In this document: positions 8,132-15,361 of the stretch, one piece after another
Layout of the letters: each line of letters begins with the position of its first letter
How positions within the stretch are numbered: the stretch's first letter is position 1
Position numbers and translations under genes: made by a program
DNA from: Streptomyces sp. NBC_00247
GTDB lineage: Bacteria > Actinomycetota > Actinomycetes > Streptomycetales > Streptomycetaceae
DNA length: 64,000 bases
Direction: 5' to 3'
NCBI RefSeq assembly: GCF_036188265.1
Contig: NZ_CP108093.1
Location: 4,422,001 to 4,486,000 of the forward strand
Notes under the pieces: model-generated
The model's input: the letters and a program-made list of their open reading frames with translations, nothing else
What the model was told of the DNA's origin: nothing
Databases searched by the model: none

Positions 8132-10330
8132 ATGACTCAGCCCGCACCGCTGGTCAGGAACCGCCGCAAGGCCAAGGCCAAGCGCAGGTTGCCGCTGCGC
8201 TACCTCCTGCCGTTCCTGCTTCTGGTGGCCCTGCTCGCCATGCTCGTGCTGCGCGGTTACGTGAACAGCGAGATCGCCGCCGACCACCGCGTCCGCAACC
8301 CCGTCGGGACCGACCAGGTACCCGAGCACATCCTCGACGGCGGTCCCGTCATCGACGCCCGGTCGAAGACCGAGCCCGCCACCTCGGTGCGCATTCCCGA
8401 CCACCACATCGTGCTGACCTTCGACGACGGCCCGGACCCGGAGTGGACGCCCCGGGTGCTGGACAAGCTGAAGGAGTACCACGCCCACGGCGTGTTCTTC
8501 GTCACAGGCACCATGGCCTCCCGCTACCCGGAACTCGTCCGGCGCATGGTGGACGAGGGCCACGAGGTCGGGCTGCACACCTTCAACCACCCCGACCTCT
8601 CCTACCAGTCCAGCAGCCGGATCGACTGGGAGCTCTCCGAGAACCAGCTCGCCCTCGCGGGCGCCGCCGGTGTCCACAGTTCCCTCTTCCGGCCGCCGTA
8701 CTCCTCGTTCGCCGACGCGATGGACGACAAGTCCTGGCCCGTCGCCCAGTACATCGGCAGCCGCGGCTACCTCACCGTCGTCAACGACACCGACAGTGAG
8801 GACTGGAAGCGCCCCGGCGTCCGGACGATCATCAAGAACGCCACGCCCAAGCACGGCAAGGGCGCGATCATCCTGATGCACGACTCCGGCGGCGACCGCT
8901 CCCAGACACTGGCCGCGCTCGACCGCTTCCTGCCCTCCATGCAGGAGGAGGGGTACGAGTTCACCAACCTGACCACCGCGCTCGGCGCCCCGAGCGCGCT
9001 CACCCCGGTCAGCGGGGCCGCGCTCTGGAAGGGCAAGACCTTCGTCACCGCGGTGGGCTTCTCCGAGGACGTCACCGGCGTCCTGGTGGCCGGTCTCTCC
9101 GTGGTCGGCGTCCTCGTCATCGGCCGCTTCGGCCTGATGCTGCTGCTCTCCTTCGTGCACGCCCGCCGGGTCCGCCGCAGGAACTTCCGCTGGGGCGACG
9201 CCCCCGTCTCCGGCCGGGTGTCCGTGCTCGTGCCCGCGTACAACGAGCGCAAGTGCATCGAGGCGACCGTCCGTTCCCTCATGGCCAGCGACCATCCGAT
9301 CGAGATCATCGTCATCGACGACGGCTCGACCGACGGCACCGCCGACGTCGTCGAAGCCATGCGGCTGCCAGGCGTCCGCGTGGTGCGCCAGCAGAACGCG
9401 GGCAAGCCCGCCGCGCTCAACAACGGCATCGCGCACGCCCGGTACGACATCGTCGTGATGATGGACGGGGACACCGTCTTCGAGCCGTCCACCGTCCGCG
9501 AACTCGTCCAGCCCTTCGCCGACCCCAAGGTCGGCGCGGTGGCGGGCAACGCCAAGGTCGGCAACCGCGACTCGCTCATCGGCGCCTGGCAGCACATCGA
9601 GTACGTGATGGGCTTCAACCTGGACCGCCGGATGTACGACGTCCTGCGCTGCATGCCCACCATCCCCGGCGCGGTCGGAGCCTTCCGCCGCACCGCGCTG
9701 GACCGGGTCGGCGGCATGAGCGAGGACACCCTCGCCGAGGACACCGACATCACGATGGCCCTCCACCGCGACGGCTGGGACGTCGTCTACGCGGAGAACG
9801 CCCGCGCCTGGACCGAGGCACCGGAGTCCGTGCAGCAGCTGTGGTCCCAGCGCTACCGCTGGTCCTACGGCACCATGCAGGCCATCTGGAAGCACCGCGG
9901 CGCCGTCTTCGACCGGGGGCACTCCGGCCGTTTCGGCCGCGTCGGCCTGCCGTTCGTCTCCCTCTTCATGGTGGTCGCCCCGCTGCTCGCCCCGCTCATC
10001 GACGTCTTCCTGGTGTACGGGCTGATCTTCGGCCCCACCGGCAAGACCGTCGCCGCGTGGTTCGGCGTGCTGCTGGTCCAGGTCATCTGCGCCGCCTACG
10101 CGTTCCGGCTCGACAAGGAACGCATGACCCACCTGATCTCCCTGCCGCTCCAGCAGATCCTCTACCGGCAGCTCATGTACGTCGTGCTGCTCCAGTCCTG
10201 GATCACCGCCCTCACCGGCGGCCGGCTCCGCTGGCAGAAACTGCGCCGCACCGGCGTCCTGGACGCCCCCGGCGCGGCACCGGGAGCACGCGCCGCCGCA
10301 GGCGCCGACCACCGGAGGCCCGTCGGATGA
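8132..10330 (+). CDS. matB: Bifunctional polysaccharide deacetylase / processive glycosyltransferase (MatB-like)
   Basis: A 732-residue membrane fusion protein. After a first membrane helix (about 17-38), a NodB-type deacetylase shows TFDDGPD (F97-D98-D99) and HTFNH. A second helix follows near 320. Then comes a GT2 domain with VSVLVPAYNE, DDGSTDGT, MDGDT, the acceptor motif EDTD (about 536-539) and QRYRW (573-577), then C-terminal helices. This combines the activities of IcaA and IcaB, that is, synthesis and partial N-deacetylation of a poly-beta-1,6-GlcNAc-like polymer. The S. lividans matB product is described this way. It overlaps the next gene by ATGA, so they form one operon. Confidence 0.85.
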   Translation: MTQPAPLVRNRRKAKAKRRLPLRYLLPFLLLVALLAMLVLRGYVNSEIAADHRVRNPVGTDQVPEHILDGGPVIDARSKTEPATSVRIPDHHIVLTFDDGPDPEWTPRVLDKLKEYHAHGVFFVTGTMASRYPELVRRMVDEGHEVGLHTFNHPDLSYQSSSRIDWELSENQLALAGAAGVHSSLFRPPYSSFADAMDDKSWPVAQYIGSRGYLTVVNDTDSEDWKRPGVRTIIKNATPKHGKGAIILMHDSGGDRSQTLAALDRFLPSMQEEGYEFTNLTTALGAPSALTPVSGAALWKGKTFVTAVGFSEDVTGVLVAGLSVVGVLVIGRFGLMLLLSFVHARRVRRRNFRWGDAPVSGRVSVLVPAYNERKCIEATVRSLMASDHPIEIIVIDDGSTDGTADVVEAMRLPGVRVVRQQNAGKPAALNNGIAHARYDIVVMMDGDTVFEPSTVRELVQPFADPKVGAVAGNAKVGNRDSLIGAWQHIEYVMGFNLDRRMYDVLRCMPTIPGAVGAFRRTALDRVGGMSEDTLAEDTDITMALHRDGWDVVYAENARAWTEAPESVQQLWSQRYRWSYGTMQAIWKHRGAVFDRGHSGRFGRVGLPFVSLFMVVAPLLAPLIDVFLVYGLIFGPTGKTVAAWFGVLLVQVICAAYAFRLDKERMTHLISLPLQQILYRQLMYVVLLQSWITALTGGRLRWQKLRRTGVLDAPGAAPGARAAAGADHRRPVG

Positions 10331-11751
10331 GCTGGAACGAACCCACCCCGAGCGGCGAGGACACCGCGCGACTGCGCGTACCCGCGCCCGCCGCGCACCG
10401 CCGCGCCCCGCAGGCCCGTCAGGCGCCCGGAGCCCCCGCGCCGTCACTGCCCTACGCCACCGGCCCCGGCAGCCACCTCGGCGACGGCACCGGCTCCGGG
10501 TACCCGGCCCCCGCCCCGCACCACGGGCGGCACGCCGGAGGCCCCGCCGTACCCGAGGCACCCGAGCCGGCGGACGCCGCCCCGGCGGCCCCGAAGCGGC
10601 CCGTCCGCGACCGCTACCTGGACGTGCTGCGTTCCGTCGCCCTGGTCCGCGTGGTGGTGTACCACCTCTTCGGCTGGGCCTGGCTGACCGTCCTCTTCCC
10701 GTCCATGGGCGTGATGTTCACGCTGGCCGGATCGCTGATGGCCCGCTCGCTGGCGCGCCCCGCCTGGAGCGTCATCCGCAGCCGGGTGCGGCGGCTGCTC
10801 CCTCCGATGTGGCTGTTCTCCGCCGTCGCGCTGCCGATGATGTTCTGGCTCGGCTGGAAGCCCGTGAAGGAGGAGGGGCTCTGGTGGTTCGTCCGCCTGG
10901 CGAGCTACGTCCTGCCGGTCGGTTCCCCGCCCTACCCCGAGGAGAGCGGCTCCGAGGGCGGCTGGCTCGAAATCACCTGGGCCGACCAGGCGGCCGGCCC
11001 GCTCTGGTACATCCGTGCCTACCTGTGGTTCGTGATCGCGTCCCCGCTGCTGCTCAAGGCGTTCCGCAAGATGCCCTGGGCGACGATGCTCGCGCCGATC
11101 GGCCTCACCGCGATCTTCGGCACCGGTCTGGTCACCATCCCGGGCGCGACCGGCGAAGGAGTCGTGGACTTCACGGTGTTCGCCTCCTGCTGGATCCTCG
11201 GCTTCGCCCACCACGACGGTCTGCTGAAGCAGGTCCCGCGCTATCTCGCCGTCTCCTCGGCCGCGATCATCATGGGCTTCGGCATCTGGTGGGCCTCCGG
11301 ACACCTCACCGAAGAGGGCTGGAACCTCGACGAGATCCCGCTCGCCCAGGCCACCTGGTCCTTCGGGTTCTGCCTGATCCTGCTCCAGTACGCCCCGTCG
11401 TGGGAGAAGCTGCCCGGCCGCCTCGCCCCGTACGACGGACTCGTCACGCTCGCCAACAACCGTGCCGTGACGATCTACATATGGCACAACCTGCTGCTCA
11501 TGGCGACCGTGCCGTTGATAGACCAGATGTGGCGGATCGGCTGGGTCGACGAGCACCTCGGCCCCTACTCCGACGGCCTCTACACCGGGCTGAGCCTGGT
11601 CCTGATATGGCCGCTGATAGGGCTCGCGATCCTGGCCTTCGGCTGGGTGGAGGACGTCGCGGCGAAACGCAGGCCACGGCTCTGGCCGTCCGGCAAGCCC
11701 GCCCGGCCGACGCCCGTACCCGCGTCCGCCGGTGGTGGCCACCGGCACTGA
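10327..11751 (+). CDS. Acyltransferase-3 family membrane protein
   Basis: A 474-residue protein. A Pro/Ala/His-rich cytoplasmic N-terminus (about 1-95) precedes an acyltransferase-3 domain of about ten membrane helices. It starts RDRYLDVLRSVALVRVVVYH, the family signature with the conserved His after the first helix, and includes PLWYIRAYLWFV and NNRAVTIYIWHNLLL. Such proteins O-acylate extracellular polysaccharides. Its start overlaps the stop of the deacetylase/glycosyltransferase (ATGA), so it probably modifies the same polymer. Acylation of the mat polymer is an inference from context. Confidence 0.85.
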   Translation: MSWNEPTPSGEDTARLRVPAPAAHRRAPQARQAPGAPAPSLPYATGPGSHLGDGTGSGYPAPAPHHGRHAGGPAVPEAPEPADAAPAAPKRPVRDRYLDVLRSVALVRVVVYHLFGWAWLTVLFPSMGVMFTLAGSLMARSLARPAWSVIRSRVRRLLPPMWLFSAVALPMMFWLGWKPVKEEGLWWFVRLASYVLPVGSPPYPEESGSEGGWLEITWADQAAGPLWYIRAYLWFVIASPLLLKAFRKMPWATMLAPIGLTAIFGTGLVTIPGATGEGVVDFTVFASCWILGFAHHDGLLKQVPRYLAVSSAAIIMGFGIWWASGHLTEEGWNLDEIPLAQATWSFGFCLILLQYAPSWEKLPGRLAPYDGLVTLANNRAVTIYIWHNLLLMATVPLIDQMWRIGWVDEHLGPYSDGLYTGLSLVLIWPLIGLAILAFGWVEDVAAKRRPRLWPSGKPARPTPVPASAGGGHRH

Positions 11752-11925
11752 CCGGCCGCCGCGGCGCCCCCCCCGGCGGACCGTCCCGCGACATGTCGTC
11801 GTTCTCACCGGGCCGCCCCCGGCCCGGTGAGAGCAAGGTTGCGCACCGGTCACCTCGGGGCACGGCACGGTAACCCGCCTTCCCTAGCGTCGGAGACAAC
11901 ACCCCGACCCCCGTGGAGGCGCGTG

Positions 11926-13257
11926 ATGGCTGGCCGTTGGATCGAGCACTGGGACCCGGAGGACGAGACCTTCTGGCAGCAGAAGGGCCGCCCGGTGGCC
12001 CGCCGGAACCTCTGGTTCTCCGTCCTCTCCGAGCACATCGGGTTCTCCGTCTGGTCCCTCTGGTCCGTGATGGTCCTCTTCATGGGCCCGGAGTACGGGA
12101 TCGACCCTGCGGGCAAGTTCTTCCTGATCTCCACCGCCACCCTGGTCGGGGCGATCGTCCGCGTCCCGTACACCTTCGCCGTCGCCCGGTTCGGCGGCCG
12201 CAACTGGACGGTCTTCAGCGCCCTTTCGCTGCTGGTGCCGACCGCCGTCGCGTTCGCGGTGATGGAACCCGGCACCTCGTACGGCACCTTCGTGGCCGTC
12301 GCGGCCCTCGCCGGCATCGGCGGCGGCAACTTCGCCTCCTCGATGACCAACATCAACGCCTTCTTCCCCCTGCGCGAGAAGGGCTGGGCGCTCGGACTCA
12401 ACGCGGGCGGCGGCAACATCGGCGTCCCCGTCGTGCAGCTCATCGGCCTGCTGGTCATCGGCACCGCAGGCGCCACCCACCCCCGGATCGTCCTCGGCGT
12501 GTACGTCCCGCTCATCGTGGTCGCCGCGCTCTGCGCCGCCCGGTACATGGACAACCTCGCGCCCGTACGGAACGACACCGGGGCCGCCAAGCAGGCGGTG
12601 CGCGAGGCGCACACCTGGATCATGGCCGTCCTCTACGTCGGCACCTTCGGCTCCTTCATCGGCTTCAGCTTCGCCTTCGGCCTGGTCCTCCAGACGCAGT
12701 TCGGCCGCACCCCGCTCCAGGCCGCCTCGCTCACCTTCATCGGCCCGCTGCTCGGCTCGCTGATCCGTCCCCTCGGCGGCAGGCTCGCCGACCGGCACGG
12801 GGGCGCCCGCATCACCCTCTGGAACTTCGCGGCCATGGCGGCGGCCACCGGAGTCGTCGTGTACGCCTCCGGCGCCGAATCGCTGCCGGTCTTCCTCGTC
12901 GGCTTCATCTCCCTGTTCGTCCTGTCCGGCCTCGGCAACGGCTCGACGTTCAAGATGATCCCGGGCATCTTCCACGCCAAGGCCGTCAGCCGCGGCCTGC
13001 GCGGCGAGGAGGCGGCGGCCGAGGGGCGGCGGCTCTCCGGGGCGGCCATGGGCCTCATCGGTGCGGTGGGCGCCATCGGCGGCCTCGCCATCAACCTGGC
13101 CTTCCGTCAGTCCTTCCAGACCTCTGGCGCCGGAACGGCCGCCTTCTGGTCCTTCCTCGCCTTCTACGCGGTGTGCTCGGCCCTCACCTGGGCGGTATAC
13201 CTTCGCCGTCCGGTGACCGCTCCCGCCAAGGCCCCGCTCGGCTTCGCGGAGGTCTGA
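11926..13257 (+). CDS. narK: Nitrate/nitrite transporter NarK
   Basis: A 443-residue MFS protein of the NarK/NNP family with the nitrate signatures GIGGGNFASSMTNINAFFP and LNAGGGNIGVPVVQLIG, and the N-terminal WDPEDETFWQ found in actinobacterial members. It imports nitrate or exports nitrite for assimilation. ATG 11926 is set by GGAGG at 11915-11919. The next gene is the nitrate-assimilation regulator nnaR. From memory this is SCO2959 in S. coelicolor. The leader has loose GTnAC-like words (11849, 11870), but their 21-bp spacing does not make a proper GlnR box. Confidence 0.92.
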   Translation: MAGRWIEHWDPEDETFWQQKGRPVARRNLWFSVLSEHIGFSVWSLWSVMVLFMGPEYGIDPAGKFFLISTATLVGAIVRVPYTFAVARFGGRNWTVFSALSLLVPTAVAFAVMEPGTSYGTFVAVAALAGIGGGNFASSMTNINAFFPLREKGWALGLNAGGGNIGVPVVQLIGLLVIGTAGATHPRIVLGVYVPLIVVAALCAARYMDNLAPVRNDTGAAKQAVREAHTWIMAVLYVGTFGSFIGFSFAFGLVLQTQFGRTPLQAASLTFIGPLLGSLIRPLGGRLADRHGGARITLWNFAAMAAATGVVVYASGAESLPVFLVGFISLFVLSGLGNGSTFKMIPGIFHAKAVSRGLRGEEAAAEGRRLSGAAMGLIGAVGAIGGLAINLAFRQSFQTSGAGTAAFWSFLAFYAVCSALTWAVYLRRPVTAPAKAPLGFAEV

Positions 13258-13326
13258 CGGCGCCCGGCGGGCCGCCGACGGCCCCTCAGGGCGGCAACTC
13301 GATACGGGCCCCGGGCGTCGAAGGAC

Positions 13327-13364
13327 GTAACGGGCGGGAAATACGGGGGAACCGAGCCTGTCAC
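13327..13364 (+). promoter_or_regulatory. GlnR-like binding box upstream of nnaR
   Basis: GTAAC (13327) - 6 bp - GAAAT (13338) - 6 bp - GAACC (13349) - 6 bp - GTCAC (13360). The first pair fits the Streptomyces GlnR pattern gTnAc-n6-GaAAc, and the 11-bp phase continues for two more half-sites. nnaR is a reported GlnR target in S. coelicolor, which agrees. The box ends about 70 bp before the gene. Confidence 0.65.
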
Positions 13365-13435
13365 GCGGGGTTGGCAGTCTCGGTCCACCGCACAGCGGCA
13401 GCGACCGCGGGAACGAGAGCCGGGTAGATCACGCC

Positions 13436-14578
13436 ATGCAGGAAGTCGAAGCCACACAAGGCCCCCTCGCGGGCTTCACGGTCGGAGTGACCGCGGCCCG
13501 GCGGGCCACGGAGCTCGGCACGCTGCTCCAGCGCCGCGGAGCCCAGGTCGTCCAAGCCCCCGCGTTGCGGATCGTGCAGCTCGCGGACGACAGAGAACTG
13601 CTCGCCGCCACCGAGGAACTGATCGCCCACGCCCCCGACGTCGTGATCGCCACCACCGCCATCGGCTTCCGGGGCTGGGTCGAGGCGGCCGACGGCTGGG
13701 GCATCGGCGAACAGCTGCTGGACCGGCTGCGCGGCGTCGAACTCCTGGCGCGCGGACCCAAGGTGAAGGGCGCCATCCGGGCGGCCGGCCTCACCGAAAC
13801 CTGGTCGGCCGCCTCGGAGTCCATGGCCGAGGTGCTGGAACGGCTCCTCGACGAGGGCGTGGACGGCCGCCGCGTCGCCCTCCAGCTGCACGGCGAACCG
13901 CTCCCCGGATTCGCCGAGAGCCTCCGCGCCGCAGGCGCCGAGGTCATCGACCTCCCCGTCTACCGCTGGATGCCCCCGCAGGACCTCGCCCCCCTCGACC
14001 GGATGCTCGACCTCACCGCCGCCCGCGGACTCGACGCGATCACCTTCACCAGCGCCCCCGCCGCGGCCTCCTTCCTCGACCGCGCCCAGACCCGCGGCAT
14101 GGCCCCCGAGGTGCTCGGCGCCCTCCACGACGACCTGCTGGTCGCCTGCGTCGGCCCGGTCACCGCGCTGCCGCTCCAGGCCCGGGGCATCGAGACCGTC
14201 CAGCCCGAACGCTTCCGGCTCGGCCCGCTCGTCCAGCTCCTCTGCGCCCAGCTCCCCGCCCGCTCCCGCACCCTGCCGGTCGCGGGCCACCAGATCACCG
14301 TGCGCGGCCACGCGGCGCTCGTCGACGGGGCGCTGCGCCCGGTGCCCCCCGCGGGGATGGCCCTGCTGCACGCGCTGACCCGCCGCCCCGGCTGGGTGGT
14401 CTCCCGCGCCGACCTGCTGCGGGCGCTGCCCGGCAGCGGCTCCGACGAGCACGCCGTGGAGACCGCGATGGCCCGGCTGCGCTCCGCGCTCGGCTCGCCC
14501 CGACTGATCCAGACGGTGGTCAAGCGCGGCTACCGGCTGGCCCTGGACCCGGTGGCGGACACCAAGTACGGCGACTGA
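13436..14578 (+). CDS. nnaR: NnaR: HemD-like domain fused to a winged-helix DNA-binding domain
   Basis: A 380-residue protein. Residues ~10-265 form a uroporphyrinogen-III-synthase-like domain (FTVGVTAARRATELGTLLQR, ITFTSAPAAASFLDRA, VACVGPVTALPL). Residues ~280-372 form an OmpR-type winged helix (PGWVVSRADLLRALPG, HAVETAMARLRSALG, IQTVVKRGYRL). In S. coelicolor this protein, NnaR, cooperates with GlnR to activate nitrate/nitrite assimilation genes. The HemD part may sense rather than catalyse, since a separate hemD is expected elsewhere. It sits after narK and behind a GlnR-like box. ATG 13436 matches the domain start. Confidence 0.88.
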   Translation: MQEVEATQGPLAGFTVGVTAARRATELGTLLQRRGAQVVQAPALRIVQLADDRELLAATEELIAHAPDVVIATTAIGFRGWVEAADGWGIGEQLLDRLRGVELLARGPKVKGAIRAAGLTETWSAASESMAEVLERLLDEGVDGRRVALQLHGEPLPGFAESLRAAGAEVIDLPVYRWMPPQDLAPLDRMLDLTAARGLDAITFTSAPAAASFLDRAQTRGMAPEVLGALHDDLLVACVGPVTALPLQARGIETVQPERFRLGPLVQLLCAQLPARSRTLPVAGHQITVRGHAALVDGALRPVPPAGMALLHALTRRPGWVVSRADLLRALPGSGSDEHAVETAMARLRSALGSPRLIQTVVKRGYRLALDPVADTKYGD

Positions 14579-14689
14579 GCCCGGACTCCGCGCGGCACGG
14601 CGCCGAGCACCCACGACCCCGGCGCGCGGAGCCCGTACGGGGGCCCGGGCGCCAAAAGGCCGTGCGGAGGCCGGGGGTAGCGTGCCGGG

Positions 14690-15241
14690 ATGACCGACGC
14701 ACCGTACCCGCTCTCCGCCGGCAGATTCCTGCGCCCGACCACCGCCTCCGACGCCCCCGCGCTCGCCGGCGCGCTGCTGCGCAGCCGTACGTACATGGCC
14801 CCCTTCGAACCGGTGCGCCCCGACAGCTTCTACACGCCCGAGGGCCAGGCAGAACGCCTCGCCGGCCACCTCGCCGCGGGAGGACACGCCTGGGTCGCCG
14901 TCGACGAGGAGGACCGGGCGGTCGGCTCCTTCACCCTCTCCGGGGTGGCCCTCGGCGCGTTCCGCAGCGCGGTCTTCGGCTACTGGGTCGCGGTCGAGCA
15001 GGCCGGCCGGGGCCTCGCCACCGCGTCCGTCCGCCGGATCTGCGAGCTCGCCCGCGACGACCTCGGGCTGCACCGGGTCGAGGCCGGCGTCCTGCTGTAC
15101 AACACCGCCTCGCGGCGAGTGCTGGAGAAGAGCGGCTTCGAGGAGTTCGGCCTGGCCCCCAAGTTCCTGTACATCGACGGGGAATGGCGCGACCACCGGC
15201 TCTTCCAGCGCATCCTGCACGACGAGCCCCCGCAGCTCTGA
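14690..15241 (+). CDS. GNAT acetyltransferase (RimJ/RimL type)
   Basis: A 183-residue N-acetyltransferase. The RimJ/RimL pattern is clear: FLRPTTASDAPAL, the beta strand ERLAGHLAAGGHAWVAVDEE, then the acetyl-CoA loop VEQAGRGLATASVRRICELA (a variant of Q-x-x-G-x-G/A), LHRVEAGVLLYNTASRRVLEKSGF and a C-terminal WRDHRLFQRIL. Members acetylate protein N-termini or small molecules, and the substrate here is unknown. ATG 14690 gives the normal family length. A 9-bp inverted repeat (14585-14593 with 14620-14628) separates it from nnaR as a possible terminator, so it is probably transcribed alone. Confidence 0.9.
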   Translation: MTDAPYPLSAGRFLRPTTASDAPALAGALLRSRTYMAPFEPVRPDSFYTPEGQAERLAGHLAAGGHAWVAVDEEDRAVGSFTLSGVALGAFRSAVFGYWVAVEQAGRGLATASVRRICELARDDLGLHRVEAGVLLYNTASRRVLEKSGFEEFGLAPKFLYIDGEWRDHRLFQRILHDEPPQL

Positions 15242-15361
15242 CACAGGCACCCCGCGTCCGACCGGGTCCCGGTACGCGATCGGGGCGCCCCGCCTGATGC
15301 GCACCGGCCCCCCGTCGCGTACGGTTGACGGCTGCCCAACGCACGTCAGAAAGGGGCCTCG

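Noticed and set aside
8108..10561. 817-codon minus-strand frame opposite matB
   Set aside because: The plus strand encodes a complete GT2/deacetylase fusion; the reverse frame is a codon-bias shadow.
11849..11874. GlnR box upstream of narK
   Set aside because: GTCAC and GTAAC are 21 bp apart without the matching GaAAc half-sites; too weak to annotate.
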